Assembly (NCBI RefSeq): GCF_963855985.1
Contig: NC_087096.1
Coordinates: forward strand, 4,712,001-4,776,000
Direction: 5' to 3'
Origin: Ostrinia nubilalis
Lineage: Eukaryota > Arthropoda > Insecta > Lepidoptera > Crambidae
DNA: 64,000 nt
Part shown: positions 13,049 to 26,176 of the stretch, in pieces
Position numbering within the stretch: position 1 is the first letter of the stretch
How the letters are laid out: each line of letters starts with the position of its first letter
The notes under the pieces: model-generated
Database searches by the model: none
The model's input: the letters and a program-made list of their open reading frames with translations, nothing else
What the model was told of the DNA's origin: nothing
Made by a program: the position numbers and the translations under genes

Positions 13049-13724
13049 GGGCGCCTTCAGATTAGATGTGTGTGCGCTGCAGCGATGTGATAACAGACGT
13101 GCTTCTACAGGGTGACTTTGCAAACAGTTACTCGCCCGTATTCACAAACGATGCTTGCATAAGTGAAGCAGCAAATCGAACGCACAGCGTTGAATAGAGC
13201 TCTGCGATTGGTTCGTGTGTCACCCTGTGTATCCACGCGCACTATGAGACCTCATAGTAATGTTTGTGAATACGGGCGACTGTTGCCTATTGGTGCGACT
13301 CAGAATCAGTAACTTAATCGATTTACGTAAAGAAAACTTTTTTTTTCAAGTGCCACGATACGATGGATTCTATAGGAGATTTTTTTTTATAAAATCCAAT
13401 GGGTATAATGCCAAGATAAAATTTCATTAAGACATAATTTCAGTCCTGAAACCCGTGTAAATTTTTAATTTAGGTACTGCAATATTTTTGGTAGGTAGCT
13501 TTTAAATCAAGAGTCAATAAACGCAAACTAGTGACGTCATATGGTCAATTTTTCACAAAATCTGTCAGGAATTTTGATAGCTAGTTCATAAAAAGTATGT
13601 CCCTAATTCACTTGTTGCGATTGCAAAAATGTAGAGCTTGTGTTGCGCAAAGAACTGTGATATGACGCGACAGTAGTGCGACTGTGATGCAACCGCAGTG
13701 CATCAGCCTAGTCTAAAGGCGCCT
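13049..13724. mobile_element. Probable TTA-flanked element containing a second MITE
   Basis: Ends gggcgccttcagattag and ctagtctaaaggcgcc are inverted and flanked by TTA. The MITE at 13133-13278 lies inside. Confidence 0.5.
13133..13278. mobile_element. MITE with ends cgcccgtattcacaaac
   Basis: 146 bp with perfect inverted ends CGCCCGTATTCACAAAC and GTTTGTGAATACGGGCG. A truncated inverted copy lies at 9551-9655. Confidence 0.8.
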
Positions 13725-14957
13725 TTATACAAACAATAGCTCGAGCCTCAAACACTCGACAAACCGGCGACAATATTTGCACAGACGAGCGACTGTTGGC
13801 GGAGCAACGAACGCTCTGCAAATATGTATTTCCGCAATGCCTCGACAACGCGGCCATGTTTATTTAAAACATAAAGTATTTTATGCTAATTGGATGAATG
13901 AGAATTTACATTTAACGATTCGGTCTGTGACGTAAAATATAGATTGGTTTCGCTTAGCGGGGCTTTTTTCATATAATTGAAACAGCTGGCTTACTGCAAT
14001 AAGCTTTTTCGTAACTGAACTATCTGAGCCATTGCATTTAGACACTATCACAGAAGTCACCACAATATTTATAGAAAAATAGTGATTTAATTCGCATAGT
14101 TACAGCGATTTTAGTGTTATTTTCACTAGCAGCTTTCTGCATAACCCAAAGTTTGACTGGGGGAGGAAAGCTTTTACCATTAAATCCACCTTTTGTATAT
14201 TTATTTTGAGCAAAAAAGTTTTTAAATATGAAAATAAAGCATTGTTAAAATGATGTATAGCGCTAATTGTGTTTTAGTAATATTTATTCAATCCCAAAAA
14301 GTTTAATCACATCTATAAAATTGAACTTTGCTTTCCCAAAAGAGTCCATTAGAATTTAGAACAAAGCGGCCGAAGTGGCAATCAGCTTGATATGTCAATT
14401 ACAAAACAGCAAAGTTATCCATTTAAAATTCTAATTGTTTCAATATTGGGATTGTTAATTAAATTGAAAGCGTAATTCCTTGTGAGTAATGGCGGGCGGT
14501 TCGCGCGGTATTTGGACGTAGCGAGACAAAAACAGCCACGTCATTTTCAAATTCAAATTCTTTATTGCTCCATGTTGGTATACAAAGGTGATAGACATAG
14601 ACCCATAACATGGACACTGTGCTTTGTATAGTATTTGGTTATTTGTGGGAGCTCCAAGGTACCGACGACCGAACATCAGGCTTGCCATAGCATCTTAAGT
14701 CATTGCAACAGGTACGATTTTACTATCTAGGTACTTAGTCTCGTGTGCTGCTGCTACACAAGAGAAAAATGCATTATCATTAAATCTCTTTAAAATGGGA
14801 TGATGTAGGTAGAGAATTTCCCGAATAAATGCAATTTTCATATAAGCTCCACTAGAGGCACCTCGGGTTTAGAAAATTAGTCTGAAAGTGATTGCTGGTA
14901 TTATCCCTAACACACAAGATGCATTTGAATAAAAATGTAGAATTCTATGATATGTAC

Positions 14958-15035
14958 CATCCTAGACTGCATCCCACTTAACACCAGGTGCAATTGCGGT
15001 CAAATACCTGCCTTGTCTTGCATAAAAAAAGTCTG
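14958..15035 (-). mobile_element. Same LINE family, 3' end only
   Basis: atcctagactgcatcccact, ttaacaccaggtgcaattgc and cttgtcttgcataaaaaaag match the 3' end at 55675-55745. Confidence 0.6.
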
Positions 15036-15367
15036 TTAAACTTGGTAGCTTAGACAGGCAAATATGTAAGGTAATGAGAAGTACAGTTATGCAAAAAGGG
15101 ATTTTTAATTCCGCTCTATCATCTAAGTATTTTGATCTGTAAAAGCATTCAAAACTTAGCAAAAATGCTCTGTTTCATCTTGTTTAGCTATGGTTTAGGC
15201 CAAATTAATTGGGTTCGACCGGTGGGTGACGGAGTCCACCGCTTTATTGGACTTCAATAATTGCATTAACCCTGCCGTATCGCCAATTGAACCTTATTAT
15301 GTATGTCAGGTGGTTTTTGGTCACAATAGGGTATATTGGCCGCTGGAAGGCAACATAGCAAACGTTA

Positions 15368-15496
15368 AGGCTGGGTTGCACCATCTTACTTTGAATTCAA
15401 CAAACGTTAAAAATTTGTCAAACTCCATACAAAAAACACCGGTTATCGACGTTATCGTTAAAGTTACGGTCAAAGTTAGGTGATGCAATTTAGCCT
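15368..15496. mobile_element. MITE, ggctgagttgcaccacc family, copy 3
   Basis: aaggctgggttgcaccatct at the left, caaactccatacaaaaaaca inside, tgatgcaatttagcc at the right; opposite orientation to copy 1. Confidence 0.7.
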
Positions 15497-15941
15497 AAAA
15501 TAGAATACTGATAGTACATAATATTCGGTATAAATCCAGTGATACCACTAGCATAGCAAGCGTTTCTGGAAATAAAGGCCAATTTTGACCTACCTATTCT
15601 TTCCTTTTTCACTGTAAAGTTAGTAAAAAAAATATTTGAATGATTTATAAATACAAATACAAATAAATACAAAAACAAGCCCATTGTCCTTCCAAAAACG
15701 TTTACCATTAAGCCGTTACGCATATTGAGCCGTCCATTTTAGGCTTTAAATAATAGCAAAAAACTTTACAAACACTTGACAGGCAACTCCCACGCTATCA
15801 CGCTATGCCTCATAAAAAATGTGGGAAAATGTCACATAGCAACAAGTCTACACTATATGAACTCCTGAAAAACTTATTATTTAACTACAATACAAGCAAG
15901 ATACCGGGAAAACTGACGCACTAAGATAGATAAGTCTAAAG

Positions 15942-16063
15942 CAGGTTGCATCACCTTCAATTTAACCGTAACTATAACTTTAACTGGTGTTTTTGTATGG
16001 AGTTAAAAAGACTTTTGACGTTTGTTATCTATAGTAAAGTAAGATGGTGCAACCCAAGTTAAG
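15942..16063. mobile_element. MITE, ggctgagttgcaccacc family, copy 4
   Basis: gcaggttgcatcacc at the left, tgtatggagttaaaaagact inside, aagatggtgcaaccc at the right. Confidence 0.65.
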
Positions 16064-17243
16064 GGTAGTTTCCACGAAAAAACTGTAGTAAGAATAAATC
16101 GTAATACTTACTTAGCATTGCTTTTTTCAAGGAGTTAAAGGTAAGAAAAACGTAATTTATGAAAAAGAAATAAAAAGAGAAAAAACGCAATTTAAAAAGC
16201 TCATGCCCAACATTCGTTAACTGTCTGACTGACTTGCACATTGTATTTTTCACAACACTGAGCAGTCGCAATTAACACATTGTCACTATTATTAGCCTTC
16301 GACATCCTGGATCGCAAATGGAGTCCACAAATTGAAACTAATGACATCAAATACGTTGATAGAGGCGCCAATTAGGTTTAATTGGGACGTCATAGTTTAC
16401 CGACACAATACAAAGCAGGCGTATTGGGGACACACGGGGACAGATTTAGAGCGTAGCCGCTTTTCATGTGAAGCGTTTTAATTTTTTACCCGACTGCCTC
16501 CTCCAGGCATCAAATACATAATCAACAAAAGAACTAGTAATTGATGCCTCCGATTGCATTTGTAAACACTAGTTATCTTGTTTCTATCTTTTCTGATCAT
16601 TTTTACGCAATTGGGTTTTTGTTTTTTTCGCAAGTTTTTTTGGCAAGTTTCATAATTTTGGCCATAAGTGGCTGCATTATCATATAATTTACCTCTACTT
16701 TGACATAATGATTCTCTGTGACGATCAAGAGTCGCCAAATAGAGCACGCCAAATTACTTGCCCGTGTGTATTGAAATGAGCTTACAACGGATGATCCGAG
16801 GCGCGTAATTAAGGCATGCACAGCACTTGTAAACCAATTAACTTTTTACGAACCGGCCGTGGGAAATATGGCCGTGTTTTGACCAAAACACTGAAGTTAC
16901 TCGTAGCTTGGTTAAAATTGATAATGGCGGTGGATATTCATGGATGTTTTTGAGTCTTCTATTAATTTTTTGGGTCAAAGCATAGATTCTTTGGACGTAA
17001 TGCACAACAACAGGGGTTGTAGGAACTCAAGGAGCTATATGGATGTCTTGAAAGCTGGACCTCTTAATTGATATAAGCGCGAAAGTATAAATCTATATAT
17101 TTTTACGCTTGTATCAATGTTTGGTATGGACGTAAATGAACATGAATGAAACATGATTTGTAATTCATGAAAATAGCGGTTCAGTGACTTTCATGTATTT
17201 AAAGTATTTCATTGCTAGCCTTTGTAATGATTTTCAATTCTAA

Positions 17244-17376
17244 CGCTGAGTTGCTGCACCACCTAACTTTGACCGTAACTAAAACGATAACCGGTGTTTT
17301 TTGGTTTTTTGTATTGAGTTTGACAGATTTTTGACGTTTGTCAAAGTTAAAGTGAGATGGTGCAATCCAGCCTTAG
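17244..17376. mobile_element. MITE, ggctgagttgcaccacc family, copy 5
   Basis: gctgagttgctgcaccacc at the left, attgagtttgacagattttt inside, gatggtgcaatccagcctta at the right. Confidence 0.7.
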
Positions 17377-18271
17377 TATAAGACGTAAAATATAAAAATA
17401 TTTTTAAGTATTACGCGGCGTGCTTACCAACACCAGCTTTATAAAAGTCGTAAAGGACTCTTACTGGATCATATCAGAGATCAAAGGTGAATCTGCAGTT
17501 TTATGGATATTGGATAATAAACATCTTTTGATCACTACGATAGTGTTTATTCTTCAGGCAGGTATTCACTATAGCTTGATCAATCTAAAGACACGCCTTC
17601 GCGTGAGTGAAATTTCTACGAAATGCGAAAAATTCTGATTCAAACTCTTTATTAGTATGTAGACCCTTTAACCGTGGGGCACACACGTCCCCGATATAGC
17701 TTGCTTGTCGAATTCATATTTTTCTTGACTGAATATTAAGTTGTGCATTTCAAGTACTGCCGAATAATTTATTAAAAGTTGATCATTGAATTCTTCGCTA
17801 TAATTGGGTATGTCCTCGATGGACCTACCTCACATTACGTTGTATTGTGACTTACGCGGTAAAGGTGAAGTAATTTTTATTTTTATGATAACATAGCGTT
17901 CCTTGATATTTCTTACGACATTTTTAATTGAAACTTCTGTCTGTAGCTTCGTCTGCAAGAATTCCAGGCTGTTAGAGAAAATCTTTCAGGAGAGAAGGAA
18001 AACTCGTTCCGTTTTTCGTTGAAACTCTTTCAAAATCAATCACCATTAGGCAAAATAGGTCGAGTCGTTCTCAAGTGTTGCTCCTACAAGTGGCAATTGA
18101 TTTTTATTGATATAGATTGATGATTGTTACCAATAAACTGTTGAATACGTGGTCTGGCATGAATATATTTTGTTTGAGATCGTGTACATAAGATCGTCTA
18201 GGTACACCAACCGAAAAATTTTTAGCATTTGCATTTGACTTAAAATTTTAAAGTACCTATTCTAACGCTAC

Positions 18272-18350
18272 CAACGGGTCATTATGGAAATCATTAGGGG
18301 AGGCCTCTGTTCAGCAGTGGACGTCCTATGGCTGAAACGATGTTGATGAT
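18272..18350 (+). mobile_element. RTE-type LINE 3' tail
   Basis: ggggaggcctctgttcagca and gtggacgtcctatggctgaa, then a short gat-rich tail. Confidence 0.6.
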
Positions 18351-18361
18351 TTTGGAGAAAA

Positions 18362-18510
18362 TCCTACTAATATTAAAATGCGACAGTTTGTACGGATGTC
18401 TGGATGTTAACATGTTTGTTACTCTTTCACGCAAAAACTACAGAACGGATTTTGATGAAATTTTACAGTATTGTTGTTTATGACCGGATGAAGTCGCGGG
18501 AAAAAGCTAG
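18362..18510 (+). mobile_element. Helitron-like element, short family 1 relative
   Basis: Starts TCCTACTAATATTA, contains tctttcacgcaaaaactac and ends gtcgcgggaaaaagCTAG followed by T. About 150 bp. Confidence 0.6.
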
Positions 18511-19138
18511 TAAGTCATAAAGTCACTGGAATCATTCGACATTCAGCCACATAATTCGATATCAAGACACGCGTTTTACTGACTAAATCTGTATAGAAGT
18601 CAACTTTATCTTGAAGTCATAAGAGTTAGATTAGATCTAAGCATTATACGAGTATGTTTGTTTTCTTTATCAATGTTGGCCTATGTAAGTTTATCAAACT
18701 CGATTTATCATTTGACTTGTAGCGTTTTGTCGGAAATATTGTGCAATAAATTGCATACATTTGCGATAAGTTGCATGAGCTATAATCACTAGATATGTAT
18801 AATCGGTCCAGCCAAGCATGTGGAGAAAGCCAAAATAAAGCTAATAGACTAAAATAAAATATATTTTGTTAATATTTTAAGGATGAAGTAAATAAGAGCT
18901 GTAATATTGACATTAAAACAGTCACTCGAATGTAATTTGTATGTAGGTAGGTAAGTGTAGATGAAATGAAAGGAATGTAACTTGTACGCGGGGAGACTTC
19001 ATATGTACAGACGTCGGGAAGTTTCGGAACTCCGAGCTTGAGAGATAAATAGTGCCGCTCACACTTGCCGGCTGCTGGAGACATCGGGACATGTCCCAAG
19101 TTTAGGATTCTTATGCTTCAACCACACCAACGCGTGCC

Positions 19139-19280
19139 TAACGTCTGTGCTATCGCCATCGCCGGCGTGATCATGGCCGCGATCATAGGGAAATGACAGG
19201 TCGCGTGAACTGTCATGGGTCGCGCGACCTGTCATTGTCCTTTGATCGCGTCGGCGATTGTGATGGCGATCTGCACGCGT
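19139..19280. mobile_element. Imperfect palindromic element
   Basis: The left half (gctatcgccatcgccggcgt then aatgacaggtcgcg) pairs with the right half (cgcgacctgtcatt then gtcggcgattgtgatggcga). Open frames across it on both strands come from this symmetry and are not genes. Confidence 0.6.
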
Positions 19281-19373
19281 TCTCTCAACCACACGTTGAG
19301 GCTTTGGGAATAAGTTTCCAATTAGAAATGAAAGAAAGAATGAAAATATATTTCATACTTACTACAATTACTT

Positions 19374-19533
19374 AGTGTGAGTTGCACCACCTTAGTTTAA
19401 TACTGAATTTATAGTAGGTAGGTATACAAAAAACGCCGGTTATGGTTATCCATAATCGGTGTTTTTTGTATGGAGTATGACAGTCTTTTGACGTTTGTTA
19501 ATGTTTAAGTAAGATGGTGCAACCCAGCCTTAG
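19374..19533. mobile_element. MITE, ggctgagttgcaccacc family, copy 6, internally rearranged
   Basis: gtgagttgcaccaccttagt at the left and gatggtgcaacccagcctta at the right. Two inverted inner pieces (acaaaaaacgccggttatgg and ataatcggtgttttttgtat) give it a larger size than its relatives. Confidence 0.65.
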
Positions 19534-20554
19534 TCATAATAGTCATCTACGAGTAGGTATAGTCAAATATATATAACAATAAAAGAACCTATCACTAAAA
19601 ATTCATGTAAGATCAATAATTCAAACAGTCTCTTTTGAGCTCTATCTACTGCTTAAACTTAGCAAAACAAGTTCGCGAAAGTATTTGGTATGACCAAAGC
19701 AAACAATGTAATCTGAAGTAGGTGCATTTACGTATAATCTGAATTGGTGCCTATCATGTAACGATCACTGATTACTGAACCGATAAAATCTAAGTCAAGA
19801 GATAAAATTGAATGCCGGCCAAATCAAATATTATTTTATATTTTTAGAATATCTATTTATCATAAAAAAATATGGCTAGATGATTGTACTTAGCAGGATT
19901 GCTTTACTTGAATCATTTTACAATAATAGGCTTTAGAGACCTCAGATAACTCATATCTATTCTACTATAAGTAATACCTACCTACTATATAAGTAGTACA
20001 CAAAATACATAAATTGTTAAAAGGATATTGATATAAGGGCCCACTCATCAAATATCTAGATTTTTACAAGCGGGACGTCCCTCCCACATCGGGACACGGG
20101 ACAGCCCTAGCGAGATGAAATGGAAGAGCATTCCCGCCCGGAAATGGAGCGGCGGCTTATTTTGCCTAAATTCTGCCTTTGACTAAGGGCTGTCAATTTT
20201 CTGCCAGACTTAAATTCTGCGAGAAGTAATGTTCCGTATTTTATAAACTTGGTGAAGAGAAAATTGAATTTTCCACTACGGGGTCAAAATGGTTAAACAT
20301 AACTTTCTTTGGTGTGCATGTTGATGGTAATTTGAAATGATAGAGACGTTACTGTTATTTAGATTGTAGTATAGGAGAGAACCATAGTGATAATAGGGTT
20401 CTTGTTTCTAATAATATAGGATCAAACGCTCTTATGCTTTATATTTTCTGACTGTTTTTAGGACTGGATTCCTGAATATGTAAAGTGTACAGTCAGAAAA
20501 AAATTGCATTTTACCAACCAACACAGGTTTCAAGTAGATAATATAAATAACTCG

Positions 20555-20766
20555 AAGGTTTTCCACAATGCACGGTCCTGCGCTGCCCGCATCCAGGCTC
20601 TTCCCGCGACCTTTACCAGTTCGTCGGTCCACCTAGTAGGAGGCCTGCCCACGCTACGTCTTTCAGCCCGTGGTCGCCACTCGGGAACTTTTGTGCATTG
20701 TGGAAAACCTTGGAGGAGGCCTTTGTCCAGCAGTGGACGTCATTTGGTTGAAACGAACGAACGAAT
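20555..20766 (+). mobile_element. RTE-type LINE 3' end with 5' inversion (copy a)
   Basis: 20555-20690 carries the reverse-transcriptase C-terminal region (GRPPTRWTDEL style) on the minus strand. From about 20691 the plus strand runs to the tail gaacgaacga. The stretch gcattgtggaaaacc occurs in both orientations. This fits twin priming. Confidence 0.7.
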
Positions 20767-22159
20767 ATAAATAACTATTAATGGTAGGTAATAAGTATAA
20801 TTGCCCTGAAAATTACCTACTTAAACAATGTGTATTTATAAAACTGAATAATTTGAAGGACTATAAAAAACCTTGTACCACCAGGTTTCACGACAAACGG
20901 CATGTAGTTTACAATAAACGAATGTGTTCATGTAAGTAGATTGGAGTATAAAACGTGCGTTTATTTCCATATGACATCGGTAGAGGTGCTTCCCCGGCCA
21001 TAAAATTTTATGCGGCTCTCCAATTTGCCCACCACTTCGCTTTGAGGGAATTCGAAAATGCATTTAATTGATAGGCTACGTACTGGTGACCTTTATTTAG
21101 GTATGCTTTAAATAAATTCAAACGTAAAATGTCTGACTGTTAGGTTTTATGACTGCTGAAATTTGTATGAAACCAGTTCTTTCTCAGGTAGAGATTTAAA
21201 AATGTTGGTACTTTTATTTTGTTTTTAAGCCAGAATCAAGTTTGATAGTGTGAAACGTGATTTTTGTGACAGACCAAAACATGTAAACCTAAGTACACTG
21301 GCGAAGCTTTGATAAAAACTTTCGGTGATAGGTCGAAACTTACGCGGGCGAAGCTAGCCATAACTTCTTCTGAGCAGAAAACTAAAAATGTGTCATTTAA
21401 AAATGCGTTCCTTATTTTCGATGATGTAAGAAAAAAAAATTTAACATGAAATACCGCCTCTATTTTCGGTAAATTTTTATAAACCCGACTTTTGATTGAA
21501 GCAAACACGGAATATTTCCTTACTTATACAGTGTACAGTAAAACCAGCAGGCGGTCGCTAGTGTCGGAATTCGGCGGCTAATTCGGCGGGTCCTCCAATT
21601 AGCCCCACACGGCAACCTCACTTTTAGCGACAGCTTTTAAAACTACCTGTAGTTAATTCATTGGTTTACTTACTCTACATACACATTTTCTAGTTACCTA
21701 GTACTTACTATTGGAAGTTATATCGGTTGGAACGTGGAAGCTAAAAAAATAGGGTACCTACTGCTGATGTGAAATTGAATGAATTTCGATGTAGCCCATA
21801 CGTAGATAGAAAATTCGGACTTTTATATTTGTTTATTCGAGATGCAAAACAGATTACAATTAGGTACCTACGAGTAGTAATTTTACAATTTGTTTATCAT
21901 AATTAATTTTGAAGCTTATCTCGCGCACGTGCTAGCACTCTGAATTACCTTTAACAGTGAAACCACAACAGTTTTTAGTATTGTTTGATTCAAATAAACG
22001 GAATTGACTTATTTTATTGACTCCTTTTTGTTTACACTAGTATTCTCTATCATAAATAAATGGTAGATTGAATGATTTAATTCGTAATGCTTGAACATGG
22101 TTTTAAACAATCATTTAATTTTGTAAGTATCTACTTACATTATAAACTTCTACTTTCAC

Positions 22160-22335
22160 TACAACTATGTTGGCGGCGTGCTCAGATGCCCTCAATGCGC
22201 GAGGGGTTTTACCGCGAAAATAGGCTACGTAAGCCATCTTCGGGCACACCAGCGCCGCCAAGACAGCTAGGAGTCGGAGTGGTCGCCATGGCCGAAATCG
22301 GTCGGATGGATCATCACATTATAAAGAAATAAATA
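22160..22335 (+). pseudogene. LINE C-terminal zinc-finger fragment
   Basis: From 22178 the frame reads [20 protein letters not shown] then [10 protein letters not shown] and a stop at 22268-22270. This is one C2H2 finger (C-x2-C-x12-H-x3-H) of the kind that ends certain lepidopteran LINE ORFs. The A-rich tail aaagaaataaataag follows. Confidence 0.6.
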
Positions 22336-23382
22336 AGATTTATATTGGACTATTAATTCTTATTCCATTATCGTTAGATATTATTTTAATTCACACTACA
22401 CATAAAAGAGGTCAAGTGTTTGTTTGTAAATCTATTTGTAAATAACCGCTAGAATATCTGGAGCGATTCCAAAAGTTCTTTTACTATTATTATGTGCCAT
22501 TGTTTTGTTAGTGACTTTCATCATTAGCTAGTATTTTTAAGGCTATTATGCTAGTTTATAGAATCAGACTATATTTTATGAAGAGAGCATCGAGTGGTTT
22601 GTTTATTATGAACAAAAAAAACACTATCTATATTTTAAGTTGTTTTGTGGGAATAATTTTCTTCACTACACTTTTGAGTTCAAAATAATGTTTCAGGATA
22701 TTAGTATTCACTTTTGTGTTTTAGAAACAGAAATAACACTAGTTTTGTGTACTCTACTTTTTCGAAATCACTTTGAATAGTCTTTCGATTACATTATAAT
22801 TCCCGGCAGTTAAGTACACATTTAATTAATAAGTTAAGTAGGTTTTAACCCTGATTTTTTGCACCTAGAGTTACCCCAACTCAGTTTTATTATTGTTACG
22901 ATATTAAACAACGTAAGTCCATGAAGTCATTATAAAATTCTTAATTAAAAGCGTAAAGTTAATCGCTGCATAGTCAAAAATGGTCGTTTCAATTCGCCGG
23001 CTCTACGTTTGTTTACCAATAAACTATTTTTCATGTATCGAAGATTACGCGTTTTAATTTCAAGGTCGCGAATACTACGGCACGAAACAACAAACTAGCG
23101 TTGTTTACAGTTGTTAGTTTGACTTCCAATAAAAAGTTTGTTAATTTTCAACGTCAGTTGTATTTACGCACAAGTTAAAGGTCAGCATAACTTTAAATAG
23201 TGTTAGACTTTAGTTTTTGTACGAACGACAGCACATCAGACTACAGTTTTGTTGTAAAATCACTCGTATTACTTACTACATAATACACTATACAGTGCTT
23301 AGCTCAATGTGCTGCCGTACAAGTATTTTCAAACGTAAACTCACTTCAACTCGCCGATAACACTCAAACAATCAGCGACAAA

Positions 23383-23650
23383 TTATAAGCATCGATAACG
23401 AATCAATATAAAGTATCGCACTAATTCGATAAGCGAACACGTTTTGTTAACACTTTGCCGTTCACGTTGTGAAAATGTCACTCGATATTCGATACTTACA
23501 GACTTGGTGTTTTCGCGCGATGTTACGCGGTGGGTTAACACGCGCGTTACGTATGGCGGCCAGTCTACTACTGCGAGTTTACGCGCCGCCCGCCCTACTG
23601 CCATCCCTAGCGAGTAAAGGGGTAGTCACCCCGTCGTGAACTAAGCGAAT
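23383..23650 (-). other. CpG-rich block with possible first exon
   Basis: A GC-rich island in AT-rich DNA. On the minus strand an ATG at 23604 opens MAVGRAARKLAVVDWPPYVT and runs 35 codons to a consensus donor gtaagtat near 23500. No downstream exon on the minus strand could be matched. It may be a 5' exon or promoter, or chance. Confidence 0.25.
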
Positions 23651-25085
23651 TGCGGCGGAATTCTTGAACTCTACAATTTCATTAACTTCACTCAACAAGT
23701 TTTATTTTACTCGGAATAGTCACGAAACTGAAATGAAATTTCAGGGTTAAGGGTTTTGCTGAATACGTTTTTAGATGTTGTACTTTTAATTGGTTAGTGT
23801 TTTATTCGAATTAAAAGAGTCTTAAAATTATTATGTATTAAGTTTAGTACAAAATAAGTGATAAAAGATAAAACAAAATTATTAAATTTTTGTAAAAAGA
23901 AACTAAATTGCTAGCCAATCAGACTCTACATTTATGTTGCAAAGTCGACCTATCACAACTATTTCATGATTGATACCAAAAGAGTGTAAAAGTGATTTTA
24001 AAAGCCTACTTGCAAAAATAAATGACTTTTAGGGGTTTTATCGCAATATTTAGCTTGCTGCCGTCAGTCACATAACTATGTTCTATGTGTATATTTAACA
24101 CATTAATAAAATTATTTTTATCTTTGTCCTGAAAATCTTTAGAAACTCAGCCAATAGTTTAAAGTGATACGATAGCAAGACGATTAAAAAACCGCAACCG
24201 GATAATAATTAAAGGGTATTTTTCAGTCGTCGGATAGCTTTTAACTGAAGAATAAGTTTGTGTACATTGATAGTTTCAGTTTAAAATATCTATTTAGATA
24301 TTAGTATTAGATACTACCTACTCTGAATTGGAATTCTTGCCTACTCGTAGGCAGCTTTGAGATAGGTATTCAATGCTTTTATATTGCCTACTTAATAATA
24401 AGTTAAAAAAACTCATAAAACTCATTCATTTATGCAAGTAGGAAAGAACTTTTATGAGTACTAAGTAAGTACTATAGGTACTCGTAGTAGAAAATTAAAT
24501 TCATGAGGTCATCTCTTTTCAATTTTCTTATGCCATAGTTTGCTTTTTTGTTTTTATGTTATTAATAATATTTTTAAAATTTGAACTCGCTAACTTTTAA
24601 ATATTTGAAAACTGTCGTCAACTGTAGTATATTAATATAGTTTTTATTTTATTTATTGGTTGGCCAATAATAATTGCACAATATTACATTATTGATGGAG
24701 TCATTTGCATAAGCTACGCACAGACCACACAAGAGTTCTGTGAAGCTACATAATTACACGACGTACTTACAAATTGCACAATATTTTAAACTATTGGTCA
24801 TCTTAAATCCATGAATACATTTACTATTTACCATAAATCCATTCCTACTTGATATAATTCTTAATGAAAAGTTGATTGCATTATCATTAATTAAAAAAAA
24901 AATATCTGTCCTACAACAAGCAAAATAATTGTAAACCAATAACGTTGGCGTAAACGCTACTGAATAAATGAGTAGTCTGTTACGTGAACCAGTAGGCCGG
25001 AAACCCATTAAAGGTATCTAAAATTATTTCGACTTAGGTACATACCTATAATTATGATTTTTCCTGCAGTACTCTCTATACTCTA

Positions 25086-25769
25086 TACAGGGTGGAAACG
25101 TTAAGTGATCTCACTCGATTATTTCTAAGCTATACAAGATATCAAAAAACTAGTTACTGATCCTGAAAGTGCTTCATGAGCTCTATCAAACGGTATTAAT
25201 AATATGTTACAGAATAATCTGGATCTATCCGAAAATTCAATGTTTCCAGCTTCCATACATTTGGTAAAATCACATTATTTTAAAAACTACACATGATATC
25301 GTAAAACTGATCACTGATTCTAAAAGTGCTTCACAAGCTCTATCCAATGGTATCAATATTAGGTTACAGTATAAACTGGATCTATCAAAAAATTCAATGT
25401 TTCCTTCTTCCATACATTTAGTACTACCACAGTCATGACACTCATCTCTTGACAATATTATAGCAAGTAAAGCCTAAAACCAATGTTTTCCATGAATAAT
25501 TTTAAATAAGAATACAATTTACGAGTTTATTTTAAGAGTTTATTATTCAATGAAAAAAAAACACACTTCTAATATTGTGTGTCTGGCATACATTTAGTAT
25601 GGAAGCTGGAAACATTGAATTTTCAGATAGATCCAGTTTATTCTGTAACCTATTATTGGTACCGTTTGAAAGAGCTCATGAAGCACTTTCAGGATCAGTA
25701 ACGAGTTTTTCAATATCTTGAATAGTTTAGAAATAATTGAGTGAGATCACTTAACGTTTCCACCCTGTA
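25086..25769. mobile_element. Foldback element with ~180-bp inverted repeats
   Basis: 25086-25263 and 25592-25769 are inverted copies beginning with acagggtggaaacgttaagt, flanked by TA. Between them, 25264-25440 is a diverged direct copy of the left arm's inner part (gctctatccaatggtatcaa). No coding capacity. Tc1/mariner-type origin is possible from the TA flanks. Confidence 0.75.
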
Positions 25770-25770
25770 T

Positions 25771-25864
25771 ACAGAAGCTCAAAGTTGCACAGCGTGCTAT
25801 GGAGAGGGCTATGCTCGGTGTTTCTTTACGAGATCGAATCAGAAATGAGGAGATCCGTAAACGA
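25771..25864 (+). mobile_element. RTE-type reverse transcriptase fragment
   Basis: The frame reads QKLKVAQRAMERAMLGVSLR then DRIRNEEIRKR, a well-conserved stretch upstream of the RTE C-terminus. It abuts the foldback element on its left and an inverted LINE end on its right. Confidence 0.7.
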
Positions 25865-25865
25865 T

Positions 25866-26050
25866 GACTCTTTATATACTTCTTCTTTATCGCTACACTC
25901 GTGCCAGAGTGGTCGTGGTCGTCACACCCAGTCCGGTGGCAAGCCTCACAATTCGTCGCCATTCCTCCCGCACTGCAGCCCTTCTTGTGCACTCGTGGAG
26001 TGGACCATTGAGTGCGGGTTTGACCTGGTCAGCCCATCTTACCCTTATAC
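25866..26050 (-). pseudogene. LINE C-terminus, RWTDQIK family, second copy
   Basis: On the minus strand: RWADQVKPALNGPLHECTRR then AAVREEWRRIVRLATG, followed by a gaagaagaag-like tail. It is the family of 59190-59490. Confidence 0.65.
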
Positions 26051-26176
26051 TTACTGACTACTAACTGCATACTTCTTTTCACTGCAAGACAAATCAAATC
26101 ATATCAATGTCTCTGCAATGAAGATCCTACAAAACCATTCTAATTTCAGCTGTACGTCTCTCTCACTCATACCGAA

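Larger units (their letters stand above)
19534..25085. other. Gene-poor spacer with scattered LINE pieces
   Basis: Contains the inverted RTE copy at 20555, the zinc-finger LINE end at 22160 and the CpG-rich block at 23383-23650. The rest is unassigned AT-rich DNA. Confidence 0.6.

Noticed and set aside
15226..15483. Open frame of 85 codons
   Set aside because: Most of it lies inside a MITE (15368-15496); no start context.
19059..19375. Arg/His/Asp-rich frames on both strands
   Set aside because: Produced by an imperfect palindrome; symmetry explains both frames.
25747..25992. Cys/His-rich minus-strand frame
   Set aside because: It is a shifted reading of the RWTDQIK LINE end; the Cys/His pattern is accidental.
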